Below, piece by piece: positions 28,281 to 39,866 of a stretch of 64,000 nt of DNA. The notes beneath the pieces were generated by a model. The model had not been told where the DNA came from, searched no databases, and saw nothing but the letters and a program-made list of their open reading frames with translations. Source of the stretch: Arthrobacter gengyunqii (GTDB lineage Bacteria > Actinomycetota > Actinomycetes > Actinomycetales > Micrococcaceae). The stretch covers positions 1,116,001-1,180,000 of the forward strand of contig NZ_CP095461.1 in the NCBI RefSeq assembly GCF_023022985.1, given 5' to 3'. Every line of letters begins with the position of its first letter. The first letter of the stretch is position 1. The translations under genes and the position numbers were made by a program.

Positions 28281-30623
28281 TTAGGCCGGAGCCCGGGTCT
28301 TGAAGTCTTCGACCTGCTCGTGTGCCGGGTCGAGGTTGGGCTCAACACGCACCAGGACGGTCTTGGACACGGGTGTGTTGCTGCCTTCGGCCACATGGTC
28401 CATGGGGACCAGGACGTTGGCTTCGGGGTAGTAGGCGGCGACGCAGCCCTGGGGCGTGGGGTACGAGACCACACGGAACTTCCGCAGGACCCGCTCCACG
28501 CCGTCGTGATGCACTCCATGGATATCGACGTACTGGCCGTCCGCCAAGCCAAGGTCCGTGATGTCCTGAGCGTTCATGAACAGCACATGCCGGCCGCCGC
28601 GGATGCCCCGGTAACGGTCATTGTGCCCGTAGATGGTGGTGTTCCACTGATCATGGGAGCGCAGTGACTGCAGGATCAGCGTGCCCTCGGGACGTTCAAC
28701 GGCCAGGAGGTCGTTGACCGTGAGGACCGCTTTGCCGGTGGGCGTGTGGAAGGTGCGTGAGTCCCTCGGACCGTTGGGCAGAACGAAGCCGCCGTCGTGG
28801 CGGATCCGCTCGTTGTAGTTGTCACAGCCCTCGACGACACGGCCGATGTGATCACGGATCAGGTCGTAGTTCTTCTCGTACCCGGCCCAGTCGGCATCGA
28901 TCCGATCACCGACCACCAGCGCCCCCAGGCGGGAAACGATGGCAGGTTCGGAGAGCAGGTTGTCCGACACCGGGGACAGGTTGCCCCGTGAAGCGTGCAC
29001 CACGCACACGGTGTCCTCCACCGACACGAACTGCGGGCCGCTTTCCTGGATGTCCAGTTCCGTACGTCCCTTGGTGGGCAGGATGAGCGCTTCCTCGCCG
29101 GTAATCAGATGGGAGCGGTTCAGCTTGATGGAGATCTGCACCGTCATCTCGGTCTTCTGCATGGCAGCCTCGGCAAATTGCGTGTCGGAGATTGCCGAGA
29201 TGAGGTTTCCGCCCAGGGCCACGAAGACCTTGATGTGTCCCTCCTGCATCTTGTAGAAAGTTTCGACGGCGTCCACACCATGGTCGCGCGGAGGATCGAA
29301 GTTGAACTCCTTGCCGAGGGCGTCGAGGAAGGCCGGGGGCATCTGCTCCCAGATGCCCATGGTGCGGTCGCCCTGGACATTGCTGTGCCCGCGGATGGGG
29401 GCAGCGCCTGCTCCGGGTTTGCCGATGTTTCCGCGCAGCAGCAGGAGGTTGATGATCTCCTTGATGGTGGGCACTGCCTTCTTTTGCTGGGTGATGCCCA
29501 TGGCCCAGCAGATGATGACCTTTTCGGCCTTCAGGTACCGCTCCGCCAGCTCGTTGATTTCCTCGATGGGCAGACCGGTCGCCTCCACAACGGTCTGGTC
29601 ATCCAGGTGCACCAAGTGCTCCTTGAGGTCTGCCAGGCCTTCGCAGTGCTTTTCCAGGAAGTCGTGGTCCAGGACCGTGCCGGGGTTTTTCTCCTCGGCT
29701 TCCAGGACCCGCTTGGAGATGGCCTGCAGCAGGGCCATGTCACCGCCCAAGCGGACCTGGAGGAACTGATCGGCCAGTTCCGTTCCCTTGCCGGCAATGC
29801 CGCGCACTTTCTGCGGGTTCTTGTACCGCCGCATGCCGGCCTCGGGGAGGGGATTGACAGCCACGATGCTGCCGCCGTTGCGCTTGCACTCTTCCAGCGC
29901 AGTCAGCATGCGCGGATGGTTGGTGCCCGGATTCTGCCCCATCAGGATGATGAGTTCCGATTTGCCGAAGTCATCGTAGGTGACGGTCGCCTTGCCGATC
30001 CCGATGGTTTGGCCCATGGCCCAGCCGGAGGACTCGTGACACATGTTGGAGCAGTCGGGCAGGTTGTTGGTGCCAAAGCCGCGCACCAGCAGCTGGTACA
30101 GGAAGGCTGCCTCGTTGGAGGTGCGGCCGCTGGTGTAGAAGGCAGCCTCGTGCGGCGACTCCAAGCTGTTGAGCTTGTCCGCCACGATCCGGAAGGCCTC
30201 GTCCCAGCTGATCGGACGGTAGTGGTCTTCGCCGGCCGGTTTGTAGACCGGCTCCGTCAACCGGCCCTGCATGCCCAGCCAGTATTCCGTCCGGCCGCGG
30301 AGTTCAGTGATGCTGTGCTCGGCCCAGAAATCCGAGGAGATGACTACCGGAGAGGCCTCCCAGGTGACTGCCTTGACGCCTTCTTCGCAGTATTCGAACT
30401 TGCTGCGGTGGGAGGGGTCCGGCCAGGCACAACTGGGGCAGTCGAAACCGTCCTTCTGGTTCATCTTGAAGGTGGCTTCGAGCGCCCGCTTCGCGCCCAT
30501 GTGCTGTATTGCAGGCTTCAACGAGTGATAGACGGCGGGAATACCTGCTGCCCATTCTTTGGGAGACGAGACCTCTATGTCCTTTTCATCCACGTTTTCA
30601 ACGCGCGGTTCCTTCCGAGCCAT
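28281..30623 (-). CDS. FdhF/YdeP-family molybdopterin oxidoreductase alpha subunit
   Basis: A 780-residue molybdopterin (DMSO reductase superfamily) protein of the YdeP/formate dehydrogenase-H-like group. Near the N-terminus FDCPSCAWPDPSHRSKFEYCEEGVKAV carries the cysteines of the group. The molybdopterin region has SNMCHESSGWAMGQTIGIGKATV, then LIILMGQNPGTNHPR and GAAPIRGHSNVQGDRTMG. No selenocysteine TGA lies in frame. The C-terminal molydop-binding part includes QSLRSHDQWNTTIYG and RGIRGGRHVLFMNAQD. True formate dehydrogenase activity is uncertain for YdeP proteins. ATG 30621-30623 has GAAGGGAAG upstream. Its partner may be the DUF6457 protein. Confidence 0.9.
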   Translation of the reverse strand: MARKEPRVENVDEKDIEVSSPKEWAAGIPAVYHSLKPAIQHMGAKRALEATFKMNQKDGFDCPSCAWPDPSHRSKFEYCEEGVKAVTWEASPVVISSDFWAEHSITELRGRTEYWLGMQGRLTEPVYKPAGEDHYRPISWDEAFRIVADKLNSLESPHEAAFYTSGRTSNEAAFLYQLLVRGFGTNNLPDCSNMCHESSGWAMGQTIGIGKATVTYDDFGKSELIILMGQNPGTNHPRMLTALEECKRNGGSIVAVNPLPEAGMRRYKNPQKVRGIAGKGTELADQFLQVRLGGDMALLQAISKRVLEAEEKNPGTVLDHDFLEKHCEGLADLKEHLVHLDDQTVVEATGLPIEEINELAERYLKAEKVIICWAMGITQQKKAVPTIKEIINLLLLRGNIGKPGAGAAPIRGHSNVQGDRTMGIWEQMPPAFLDALGKEFNFDPPRDHGVDAVETFYKMQEGHIKVFVALGGNLISAISDTQFAEAAMQKTEMTVQISIKLNRSHLITGEEALILPTKGRTELDIQESGPQFVSVEDTVCVVHASRGNLSPVSDNLLSEPAIVSRLGALVVGDRIDADWAGYEKNYDLIRDHIGRVVEGCDNYNERIRHDGGFVLPNGPRDSRTFHTPTGKAVLTVNDLLAVERPEGTLILQSLRSHDQWNTTIYGHNDRYRGIRGGRHVLFMNAQDITDLGLADGQYVDIHGVHHDGVERVLRKFRVVSYPTPQGCVAAYYPEANVLVPMDHVAEGSNTPVSKTVLVRVEPNLDPAHEQVEDFKTRAPA

Positions 30624-30978
30624 TCTGTACTTCCCTTCGCCGTCCCGCGTTATGCAGTTCCGAACCCCGAAGCTTCCCGGGTGAAATGCCACATCCGTAC
30701 GAATAGGCCTAACAGGTGATGCATCTCATGGCAAGGTTTGCGCCGACGCGCCGCCTGGGTGTTGCTCCCCGGATCCCCTGCTCGGGGTTGGAAAACGGGG
30801 CCCGGGCCGGCCGTCCAGCGGTTATCCACAGGAACGGATCCCCGCATGGCGTTTCGGGAAGCGCCCGCGTTGGATGGTGCCACAGGCAGGCGGAACAGGC
30901 AGACCCGGAAGGGGACGGTTTGGATCCGGCGCCGGACAAACCGGACAAGGGCGCGGCACGCGCTGAAAGTGGGCAGTG
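30624..30978. promoter_or_regulatory. 355-bp divergent gap between fdhF-like and WXG100 genes
   Basis: No supportable gene lies here; frames reading through it overlap real starts and look like shadows. It must hold the promoters of the minus-strand oxidoreductase and of the plus-strand WXG100 pair. A perfect DnaA-box sequence, TTATCCACA, is at 30822-30830. No palindromic repeat of the intergenic family is present. Confidence 0.6.
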
Positions 30979-31314
30979 ATGAAATTTGATATGGGTTCAC
31001 AAACGCTGGGAACGCTGACGCAGCATACAAGTTCTTCCAATGAAGACCTGGGTCAGCTGGTGCGTTCCTTGGTGCAGGCGGTGGCTCCGCTGGAGGGCAA
31101 ATTCAACGGTTCGGGCCGGGTGAAGTTTGACGAGTTCAAGGCCCGCACGGATGAAGTAGCCAATGAACTGAACGGGTCCCTGGCCGCCATCCTGATGGGG
31201 CAGTCTGAAATGGACAGGTCCTTCCTGATGGGAGATCAGGAAGCCGCGGACAACGCCCAGCAGCAGCAGGGAGCAGCAAGTTTTGACGCTGCCCGCTTCG
31301 GTTCCTCCCGTTGA
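30979..31314 (+). CDS. WXG100/ESAT-6-like protein 1
   Basis: A 111-residue all-helical protein predicted as two amphipathic helices (SSNEDLGQLVRSLVQAVAPL and KFDEFKARTDEVANELNGSLAAIL) joined by a turn NGSGR. The Trp of the WxG turn is absent, as in many ESX substrates of Micrococcaceae. A Gln-rich tail (DNAQQQQGAASF) ends it. Such proteins are secreted by EccC/EccD systems as dimers, with the partner 73 bp downstream the obvious candidate. ATG 30979 or GTG 30976 could start it; neither has a strong Shine-Dalgarno. Confidence 0.75.
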   Translation: MKFDMGSQTLGTLTQHTSSSNEDLGQLVRSLVQAVAPLEGKFNGSGRVKFDEFKARTDEVANELNGSLAAILMGQSEMDRSFLMGDQEAADNAQQQQGAASFDAARFGSSR

Positions 31315-31387
31315 CCGCTCTTTAGCCTTTTATCTTCTGTCCCTGCACTTCCCTGCACTTATCCGCTGATTTTCGAAAGGGTTTGCC

Positions 31388-31693
31388 ATGTCCCAGGATC
31401 GTTTGAGCTATGACACCGATACCTCCTCCGCCGTACAGGGGGACATCCAGTCCATCGTCGGGCGCCTCGAGTCACTGATCGGTGAGCGCGAGAAGGCGGT
31501 CAACTCGGCCATGTCCGATTTCTCCGCGGACGGCGTCTCGGAGGAGTACCAGGCCGTGGAAAACCGCTTCCGCAATGCCGCCAATGAAACCCGGACCATC
31601 ATCGCGCTGGTGAAGCAGACCCTGAACCTGAACGATCAGACGGCGTCCAGCGCCGGTGCCCGGGCCAAGGGAGCCGTGCAGAACATCGGCTGA
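31388..31693 (+). CDS. WXG100/ESAT-6-like protein 2
   Basis: A 101-residue helical hairpin protein. Helix one contains SSAVQGDIQSIVGRLESLIGEREKAVN. The turn DFSADGVSEEYQ replaces the WxG. Helix two contains AVENRFRNAANETRTIIALVKQTL. A small C-terminal tail (ASSAGARAKGAVQNIG) lacks the YxxxD/E export motif. Probable T7SS substrate paired with the gene upstream. The start has AAAGGG 7 nt before the ATG, a better ribosome site than its partner has. Confidence 0.82.
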   Translation: MSQDRLSYDTDTSSAVQGDIQSIVGRLESLIGEREKAVNSAMSDFSADGVSEEYQAVENRFRNAANETRTIIALVKQTLNLNDQTASSAGARAKGAVQNIG

Positions 31694-31785
31694 GCGCGCA
31701 GCGCGGGCTGACGGGCGGGGCGGTGCGGACGGCGGAGGGAAGGCGGGGCTGCCCGGCGGGGGTGGAATGGGGCAAGATTGGTTAG

Positions 31786-34898
<3,113 letters not shown>

Positions 34899-34970
34899 AC
34901 CCAGGCTGACCGGTCACCCGCGCGTCCGGGCATCCGGTGGAACCGGGCACAACCGGCATTCGGCCGGATG

Positions 34971-35741
34971 TCAGGCGGGCGTGCGTGCCGCCACGATGAT
35001 TTCCCGGCTGGACGCGGGCTCCAGCACCCCGCCGTTCCAATCGCCGTACCAGTCCACGTCGCTGAAGCCGGCTTTCGCCAGCAGCCGGGCCAGCACATCC
35101 GCGGAAGAGAACTTCAGGGTGCTGCGGCTGGTGAAGCGCTCGTCATCGGACAGGAAACGCGTGCGGTCCTCGAAGGTGACCAAGACGCCGTCGGGCTCCT
35201 CCACAGCGGTTATCAGTTCCCATTCAACTTCCAGGGTCCCTGCCGACGATTCCTGCAGCTCCGGTCCGGCGCTGCTGCTGTCCCACTCCAGCCACGCCTT
35301 TACCGCTGGATTCCGGGACTCGAAAAAGAAGGTCCCGCCGGGCGTCAGCCGGGAGCTCACCGCCTCCAGAGTCGAGAGGATTTCCGCTTCGGTGAGCAGG
35401 CATTGAAAAGCATGGCCGGTCATGACCACGGCGTCGAAGGGGCCTTCCGGCAGATCTGCTGCAATGCCGTCCAGCCAGGTGACCAGTTCGGCGCCGTCGC
35501 GCGAGCGTGCCGCGGCCAGCATTCCCGGCGCCGGATCAATGCCGGTGACGGTGTGGCCCGCCTGCGCCAGCCGCACGCCAAAGCTGCCCGTGCCGCAGCC
35601 GACGTCGGCGATCCGCAGCGGTCCGTGCCCTTCGCCGAGCCTCCCCAGCAGGCCGGCATAAAAGTCTGTGTCCCACCGGCCGGAGTTGTCCTCGTCGTAA
35701 AGCGCCACCAGCCGTGGCTCGCTGTAGTGCGTATCAACCAC
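34971..35741 (-). CDS. Class I SAM-dependent methyltransferase
   Basis: A 256-residue Rossmann-fold methyltransferase. Motif I is IADVGCGTGSFGVRLAQAG, then GIDPAPGML, DAVVMTGHAFQCLLTEAE and LTPGGTFFFESRNP. The substrate is unknown; small molecule is likely. GTG at 35739-35741, with GGGGAA upstream, gives the usual N-terminus VVDTHYSEPRLVALYDEDN; a TTG at 35808-35810 is the alternative. Co-directional with and 71 bp from the ArsR gene, it may be in its operon. Confidence 0.82.
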   Translation of the reverse strand: MVDTHYSEPRLVALYDEDNSGRWDTDFYAGLLGRLGEGHGPLRIADVGCGTGSFGVRLAQAGHTVTGIDPAPGMLAAARSRDGAELVTWLDGIAADLPEGPFDAVVMTGHAFQCLLTEAEILSTLEAVSSRLTPGGTFFFESRNPAVKAWLEWDSSSAGPELQESSAGTLEVEWELITAVEEPDGVLVTFEDRTRFLSDDERFTSRSTLKFSSADVLARLLAKAGFSDVDWYGDWNGGVLEPASSREIIVAARTPA

Positions 35742-35812
35742 TGTTATTCCCCGGTTCCGTTCTGTGCCCGCCTCATGCGGCGGTCCGTGCCGCACCTCGG
35801 TCTTTAGCAATA

Positions 35813-36115
35813 TCAGTGCGCATGCGGGGCGCCGATGGTGTGGAGCAGGGTGTGCAGGGATTCGTCCACCAGCCGGTAGCGGTGCTCACGGCCAACTTTC
35901 TCCACCACCGCCCACTCCCGGTCCCGCAGCGGGCGCAGTGATTGGCTGACCACTGTCTGCGGCACCCCGGCGGCGGCGGCCAGCCGGGTCACTGAGATGC
36001 CCGGACTAAAGTGCAGGCACAGCAGCAGCTTGAGCCGCGTCGGATCGGAAATCAGGTCAAAACGGGCGGCCCATCCCTGTACATCCACGGTGCCGGGCAC
36101 GTCAGCTACAGCCAT
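35813..36115 (-). CDS. ArsR/SmtB-family regulator with a His-rich C-terminus
   Basis: A 100-residue winged-helix repressor. Helix-turn-helix is GISVTRLAAAAGVPQTVVSQSLRPLRDREWAVVEKVGREHRYRL. The arsenic-type ELCVCD site is missing (KLLLCLHF instead), but the C-terminal alpha-5 region reads VDESLHTLLHTIGAPHAH, with Asp and four His, reminiscent of CzrA/NmtR/KmtR zinc-, nickel- or cobalt-sensing sites. It could control the divergent Ni/peptide-type ABC importer. ATG 36115 is used; GTG at 36127 is equally open. Its upstream DNA holds a five-fold 9-bp repeat. Confidence 0.78.
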   Translation of the reverse strand: MAVADVPGTVDVQGWAARFDLISDPTRLKLLLCLHFSPGISVTRLAAAAGVPQTVVSQSLRPLRDREWAVVEKVGREHRYRLVDESLHTLLHTIGAPHAH

Positions 36116-36143
36116 CGATGATGGCACCGGGCGGCAAGGTCTT

Positions 36144-36188
36144 CATACCTCGAAATCCTCGCATACCTCGCATACCTCTGAATCCTTG
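36144..36188. promoter_or_regulatory. Five-fold 9-bp tandem repeat upstream of arsR
   Basis: Five consecutive 9-mers: CATACCTCG, AAATCCTCG, CATACCTCG, CATACCTCT and GAATCCTTG. The array lies 17-60 nt ahead of the arsR start on its 5' side, so a direct-repeat operator for ArsR is plausible; an imperfect TATGTG..CATGCATA palindrome also lies at 36307-36326, before the importer gene. Confidence 0.5.
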
Positions 36189-36343
36189 CAGGGCGCCGCC
36201 ACGCCGCACAACGGGGTCCACGCCTTGGGGGAAGGTAACGCAACGACAAGTTTCGGAGTGTTTTTGGGCGGAAGGGATGGTGCCGGGGTAGGTATTGATT
36301 CATCGTTATGTGCACAGGCATGCATACGTCGGCAGGAGCCCAC

Positions 36344-37957
36344 ATGTCAGAAATCAGGTGTCGGGACCTGTCCCGGGCGGCAGCGGCAGCACTGCTGCTG
36401 GGCGTACTGGCCGGATGCGTAGCCGCCCCGGAGGAGTCCCCGGACAGTGCAGCCCTGGTGCTTGCAGAGGCAAATGAACTTGGCCGGTTCAATCCTGTGG
36501 GAGGCCACGGAGACAGTGGACAGTCGCAGATCTTTGACGGGCTTCTGCGGCTCGCGCCCAGGGACGGTTCCTCATCCCTGCCGGACCTCGTTCCGTGGCT
36601 GGCGACAGAGATGCCGCAGAGCAACGCCGAGGGCACCCAATGGACGGTCCGTGTCCGCGACGGCGTGGAGTTCACCGACGGCACCGCCCTGGACGCCGAA
36701 GATGTTGCTGCCACGTACAAGGCTGTCATCGACCCTGCCTCGGCCTCCGAACTGGCCCCTTCCTACGACATGCTCCAGGACGCCACCGCCGGACCGGACG
36801 GGACCGTCACCTTCAGCCTGAAGTATCCGTATGCGGGGTTTGCCAGCCGGCTGCTGCTGGGCATTGCGCCGTCGGATCGGCTGACGCCGGGGCTCGCCGC
36901 CGAATCGTCCCTGAACACCGATCCGGTGGGAACAGGTCCCTATACGGTCACATCGCTGCGTCCTGATGAGCTGGTCCTGAGCGCCAACGAGGACTACTGG
37001 AACGGTGCCCCGGAAGTGAAAACGGTGACGATCATCCACGTGCCCGATGACAACTCGCGGGCCCAGCGGCTTCAGTCCGGGGAGATCGACGGAACCGTCC
37101 TGCCGCCGCGGCTGGCCGCCGGCTACGAGGATAAGCCCGGGTACTCCCACGAGGCCGTGGGAACAGCTGATTGGCGGGGACTGTCCCTGCCATCCGGCAA
37201 CGTCTTCGCCAGCGACCCTCAGGCGGTCAAGGCCATGAACCTGGCTGTTGACCGTCAGGGCATGGTGGACCACGTATTGGACGGCCGCGGCGTTCCGGCC
37301 CACACCCCGGTGGCAGCCGTCTACGGGGACGCGCACAATCCGGAGGCCGTCTTTCCGTACGACCCCGAGGCGGCCAAGGCAGTTCTCGACGAGGCCGGCT
37401 GGCTGGCGGGTGAGGACGGAGTGCGGACGAAGGGCGGTGTGCGGGCGGCCTTCGAATTGGCGTACAACGCAAGTGACACCCTCCGCCGGGACCTGTCGCT
37501 GGCGTTTGCCTCGGACATGTCCAAGCTCGGGGTGGACGTCACGCTTCTCGGCACAGACTGGAACGTCATCGAGGAACGGCGCAACGACGTCGGAATCCTC
37601 CTGGGCGGCGGGGACAAACCCTACGATCTGGACTCGCAGCTGTTCGAGACCCTCCATACGGCAGTCCCAGGCTCCGGCTCGCCCTTTGCCAATCCGGGCA
37701 ACACCGGCAGCGCTGAAATGGACGCCCACCTGGAGGCAGCCCGGACAAGCGCGGATCCCGCCGAACGTACAGCCCACTACCGGGCCGTCCAGGACCTGTA
37801 CATCCAAGAGCCCGGCTACGTCATGCTGGCCTTCATCAACCACAACTACATACAGCGGGATATGGGCTGGGAAAACGTCCAGACCGTCCTGGAGCCGCAC
37901 GCCCACGACGTCGGGTGGGGCTTCTGGTGGAGCCTGCGCGACTGGACCAAGGGCTAG
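36344..37957 (+). CDS. ABC transporter substrate-binding lipoprotein, NikA/DppA (SBP_bac_5) family
   Basis: A 537-residue extracytoplasmic solute-binding protein. The signal peptide LSRAAAAALLLGVLAGC has a lipobox LAGC (Cys about 25). Family blocks are GRFNPVGGHGDSGQSQIFDGLLRL, WTVRVRDGVEFTDGTALDAEDV, GTGPYTVTSLRP and FASDPQAVKAMNLAVDRQ. Family 5 binds nickel chelates, dipeptides, oligopeptides or opines; the adjacent His-rich ArsR makes Ni/Co chelates attractive but unproven. ATG 36344 with GGAG 6 nt before it was chosen. First gene of a five-gene importer operon. Confidence 0.88.
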   Translation: MSEIRCRDLSRAAAAALLLGVLAGCVAAPEESPDSAALVLAEANELGRFNPVGGHGDSGQSQIFDGLLRLAPRDGSSSLPDLVPWLATEMPQSNAEGTQWTVRVRDGVEFTDGTALDAEDVAATYKAVIDPASASELAPSYDMLQDATAGPDGTVTFSLKYPYAGFASRLLLGIAPSDRLTPGLAAESSLNTDPVGTGPYTVTSLRPDELVLSANEDYWNGAPEVKTVTIIHVPDDNSRAQRLQSGEIDGTVLPPRLAAGYEDKPGYSHEAVGTADWRGLSLPSGNVFASDPQAVKAMNLAVDRQGMVDHVLDGRGVPAHTPVAAVYGDAHNPEAVFPYDPEAAKAVLDEAGWLAGEDGVRTKGGVRAAFELAYNASDTLRRDLSLAFASDMSKLGVDVTLLGTDWNVIEERRNDVGILLGGGDKPYDLDSQLFETLHTAVPGSGSPFANPGNTGSAEMDAHLEAARTSADPAERTAHYRAVQDLYIQEPGYVMLAFINHNYIQRDMGWENVQTVLEPHAHDVGWGFWWSLRDWTKG

Positions 37958-37960
37958 GCC

Positions 37961-38986
37961 GTGGCTGTGCAAGCGCCGCTGCTGCCCAGCCGGCGGGCGC
38001 GCCGGAGACACCGGCGCGCGGATCTGCGGACCATTGTCTTCCGCCGCTTTGTCCTTACGGTGCCCGTCGTTCTGGGCGTCAGCCTGCTGGTCTTCCTGCT
38101 GGCCGGAATCTCGCCGTTCGATCCCCTTGCCGCCTACATGGGGGACCGATATGTGCAGACCTCGATTGAACAGCGGCGGCAGCTCGCCGAAGCCCTCAAC
38201 CTGGAAACATCCTGGTTCTCCGCCTGGTGGCAGTGGATCGGTTCTGCGCTGACCGGTGACTTGGGCTATTCACGGGTCTTTCGGCAGCCGGTGACGGCGG
38301 TGCTGTCCGAGCGCCTGCCCTGGACCCTGCTGGTCGCCGGCACAGGATTGTTCCTCGCGGTGCTCTCGTCGCTTCTGATGGCAGTGCGGTGCGCCCACCG
38401 TCCAGGCGGATTGCTGGACCGGTCCGTGGGTGCCGCGGCCACCGTCCTGCAGGGGCTGCCCCCGTTTGTCATTTCACTGGGACTGCTGGGGGTCTTTGCC
38501 GTTGCCGCAGGCTGGCTGCCCGGTGGAGGACTGACGGATCCCGGCGCCGAGCTCAGTGCGGGGCAGGTCTCCCGGCACATGGTGCTGCCCGTGCTGGCCA
38601 CAGCGCTGTCGCAGGTGCCGTGGCTGCTGCTCTCCCTGCGTGCCTCCGTGGCAGGGATTCTGGGGTCCGATGCCGTGCGCGGGGCCCGGCTCCGTGGGCT
38701 GAGGGAGAGGACCGTGGTGCGCAAACATGTGCTGCCCGCGGCGCTGGCGCCGTTCATCGCCGTGCTCGGATCGCGGCTTCCGGAAGTGATTGTTGGCGCC
38801 GTGCTGATCGAGACGGTGTTCTCCTGGCCGGGACTGGCTGCGGCCGTGGTGTCTTCAGCCCAGGCCCTGGATTTTGCCCTGTTGGCTGCCCTCACGGTCC
38901 TGACCACCGCCGCCGTCCTGGCTGCATCCCTGCTCGCCGACCTCCTGTACGTGCTGCTCGATCCGAGGGTGACTGCCGATGTCTAG
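37961..38986 (+). CDS. ABC importer permease, NikB/DppB type
   Basis: A 341-residue inner-membrane permease. It has the BPD_transp_1 pattern with N-terminal TM helix (IVFRRFVLTVPVVLGVSLLVFLLAGISPFDPL), GLPPFVISLGLLGVFAVAAGWLP and the EAA-type loop SDAVRGARLRGLRERTVVRKHVLPAALAP. TM-rich, six predicted helices. Forms the pore with the next permease. Starts GTG 3 bp after the binding-protein stop. Confidence 0.9.
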   Translation: MAVQAPLLPSRRARRRHRRADLRTIVFRRFVLTVPVVLGVSLLVFLLAGISPFDPLAAYMGDRYVQTSIEQRRQLAEALNLETSWFSAWWQWIGSALTGDLGYSRVFRQPVTAVLSERLPWTLLVAGTGLFLAVLSSLLMAVRCAHRPGGLLDRSVGAAATVLQGLPPFVISLGLLGVFAVAAGWLPGGGLTDPGAELSAGQVSRHMVLPVLATALSQVPWLLLSLRASVAGILGSDAVRGARLRGLRERTVVRKHVLPAALAPFIAVLGSRLPEVIVGAVLIETVFSWPGLAAAVVSSAQALDFALLAALTVLTTAAVLAASLLADLLYVLLDPRVTADV

Positions 38987-39866
38987 CTCCCAAACCTTTA
39001 GTTCCACCGCGGCAGGCACGCCGGGTCTGCGCCAGGTGGTTCCCCTGGAACGCAGCCGTGCCGGCAAACGCACCGGCGCAATCATCGGCGCGTCCGTGCT
39101 GGCCGCAATTGTCGCCTATGCAGTGTTTGTTCCCCTGCTGGCCGGCACCGACCAGAAGCTGACCGATTTCAGCTCTGCCCGCCTGCCGCCGTCGTCCGCC
39201 CATCTGTTCGGAACAGACCATGCCGGCCGCGACCTGTTTGTCCGCTTGGCGTCCGGGCTGCGGATCTCCCTCATCATCGCTTCACTCTGCGCCGTGCTGG
39301 CGATGGTCCTGGGACTGCTGGTGGGAGCGGTGTCGGCGGCGCTGGGCGGCCGGGCGGACCGGATCATCATGCGGTGCATCGACGGGGTTAATGCTGTACC
39401 GCACCTGCTGCTGGGGGTGGTGATCGTGGCAATGTTCAGGGGCTCGGTCACCGCCATCATTGCCTCCATCGCGCTGACGCACTGGACGCAGGTTGCAAGA
39501 ATCGTCCGCTCCGAAGTTTTGTCCCTGCGCAGCCTCGAGTATGTGGAAGCGTCCTACCTTCTGGGCGCAACGCGTGGCCAGGTGCTGTGGAGGCATTTCC
39601 TGCCCGGTGCCCTGGGGCAGGGAATTGTGGCTACCGTGATGCTCCTGCCGCACGCCATCTGGCATGAATCCACCCTTTCCTTCCTGGGACTTGGCCTTTC
39701 TCCGGACCGGGCATCCCTGGGCACGCTGCTGCAGGAGGCCCAGGCCGAAGTGATGCTCGGCGGCTGGTGGGCCCTGCTGTTCCCCGCGCTGCTCCTCGTC
39801 TGCACCACTCTGGCGATCGCCGCCTGCGGGGCCGGGCTCGTGTCCAGAACGGGAGGCCGGTCATGA
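38979..39866 (+). CDS. ABC importer permease, NikC/DppC type
   Basis: A 295-residue permease with the DppC N-terminal segment, a periplasmic loop with FGTDHAGRDLFVRLASGLRIS, and the EAA loop LEYVEASYLLGATRGQVLWRHFLP, followed by IWHESTLSFLGLGLSPDRASLGTLLQEAQ, the classic C-terminal motif. Overlaps the previous gene by 8 nt and the next by ATGA. Confidence 0.92.
   Translation: MSSSQTFSSTAAGTPGLRQVVPLERSRAGKRTGAIIGASVLAAIVAYAVFVPLLAGTDQKLTDFSSARLPPSSAHLFGTDHAGRDLFVRLASGLRISLIIASLCAVLAMVLGLLVGAVSAALGGRADRIIMRCIDGVNAVPHLLLGVVIVAMFRGSVTAIIASIALTHWTQVARIVRSEVLSLRSLEYVEASYLLGATRGQVLWRHFLPGALGQGIVATVMLLPHAIWHESTLSFLGLGLSPDRASLGTLLQEAQAEVMLGGWWALLFPALLLVCTTLAIAACGAGLVSRTGGRS

Noticed and set aside
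28281..30623. Selenocysteine formate dehydrogenase
   Set aside because: There is no in-frame TGA or SECIS-like feature in the visible frame, and the protein belongs to the YdeP-type group.
30650..31030. Minus-strand frame in the fdhF / WXG100 gap
   Set aside because: It overlaps the WXG100 start and has no family-like content; treated as non-coding promoter region.
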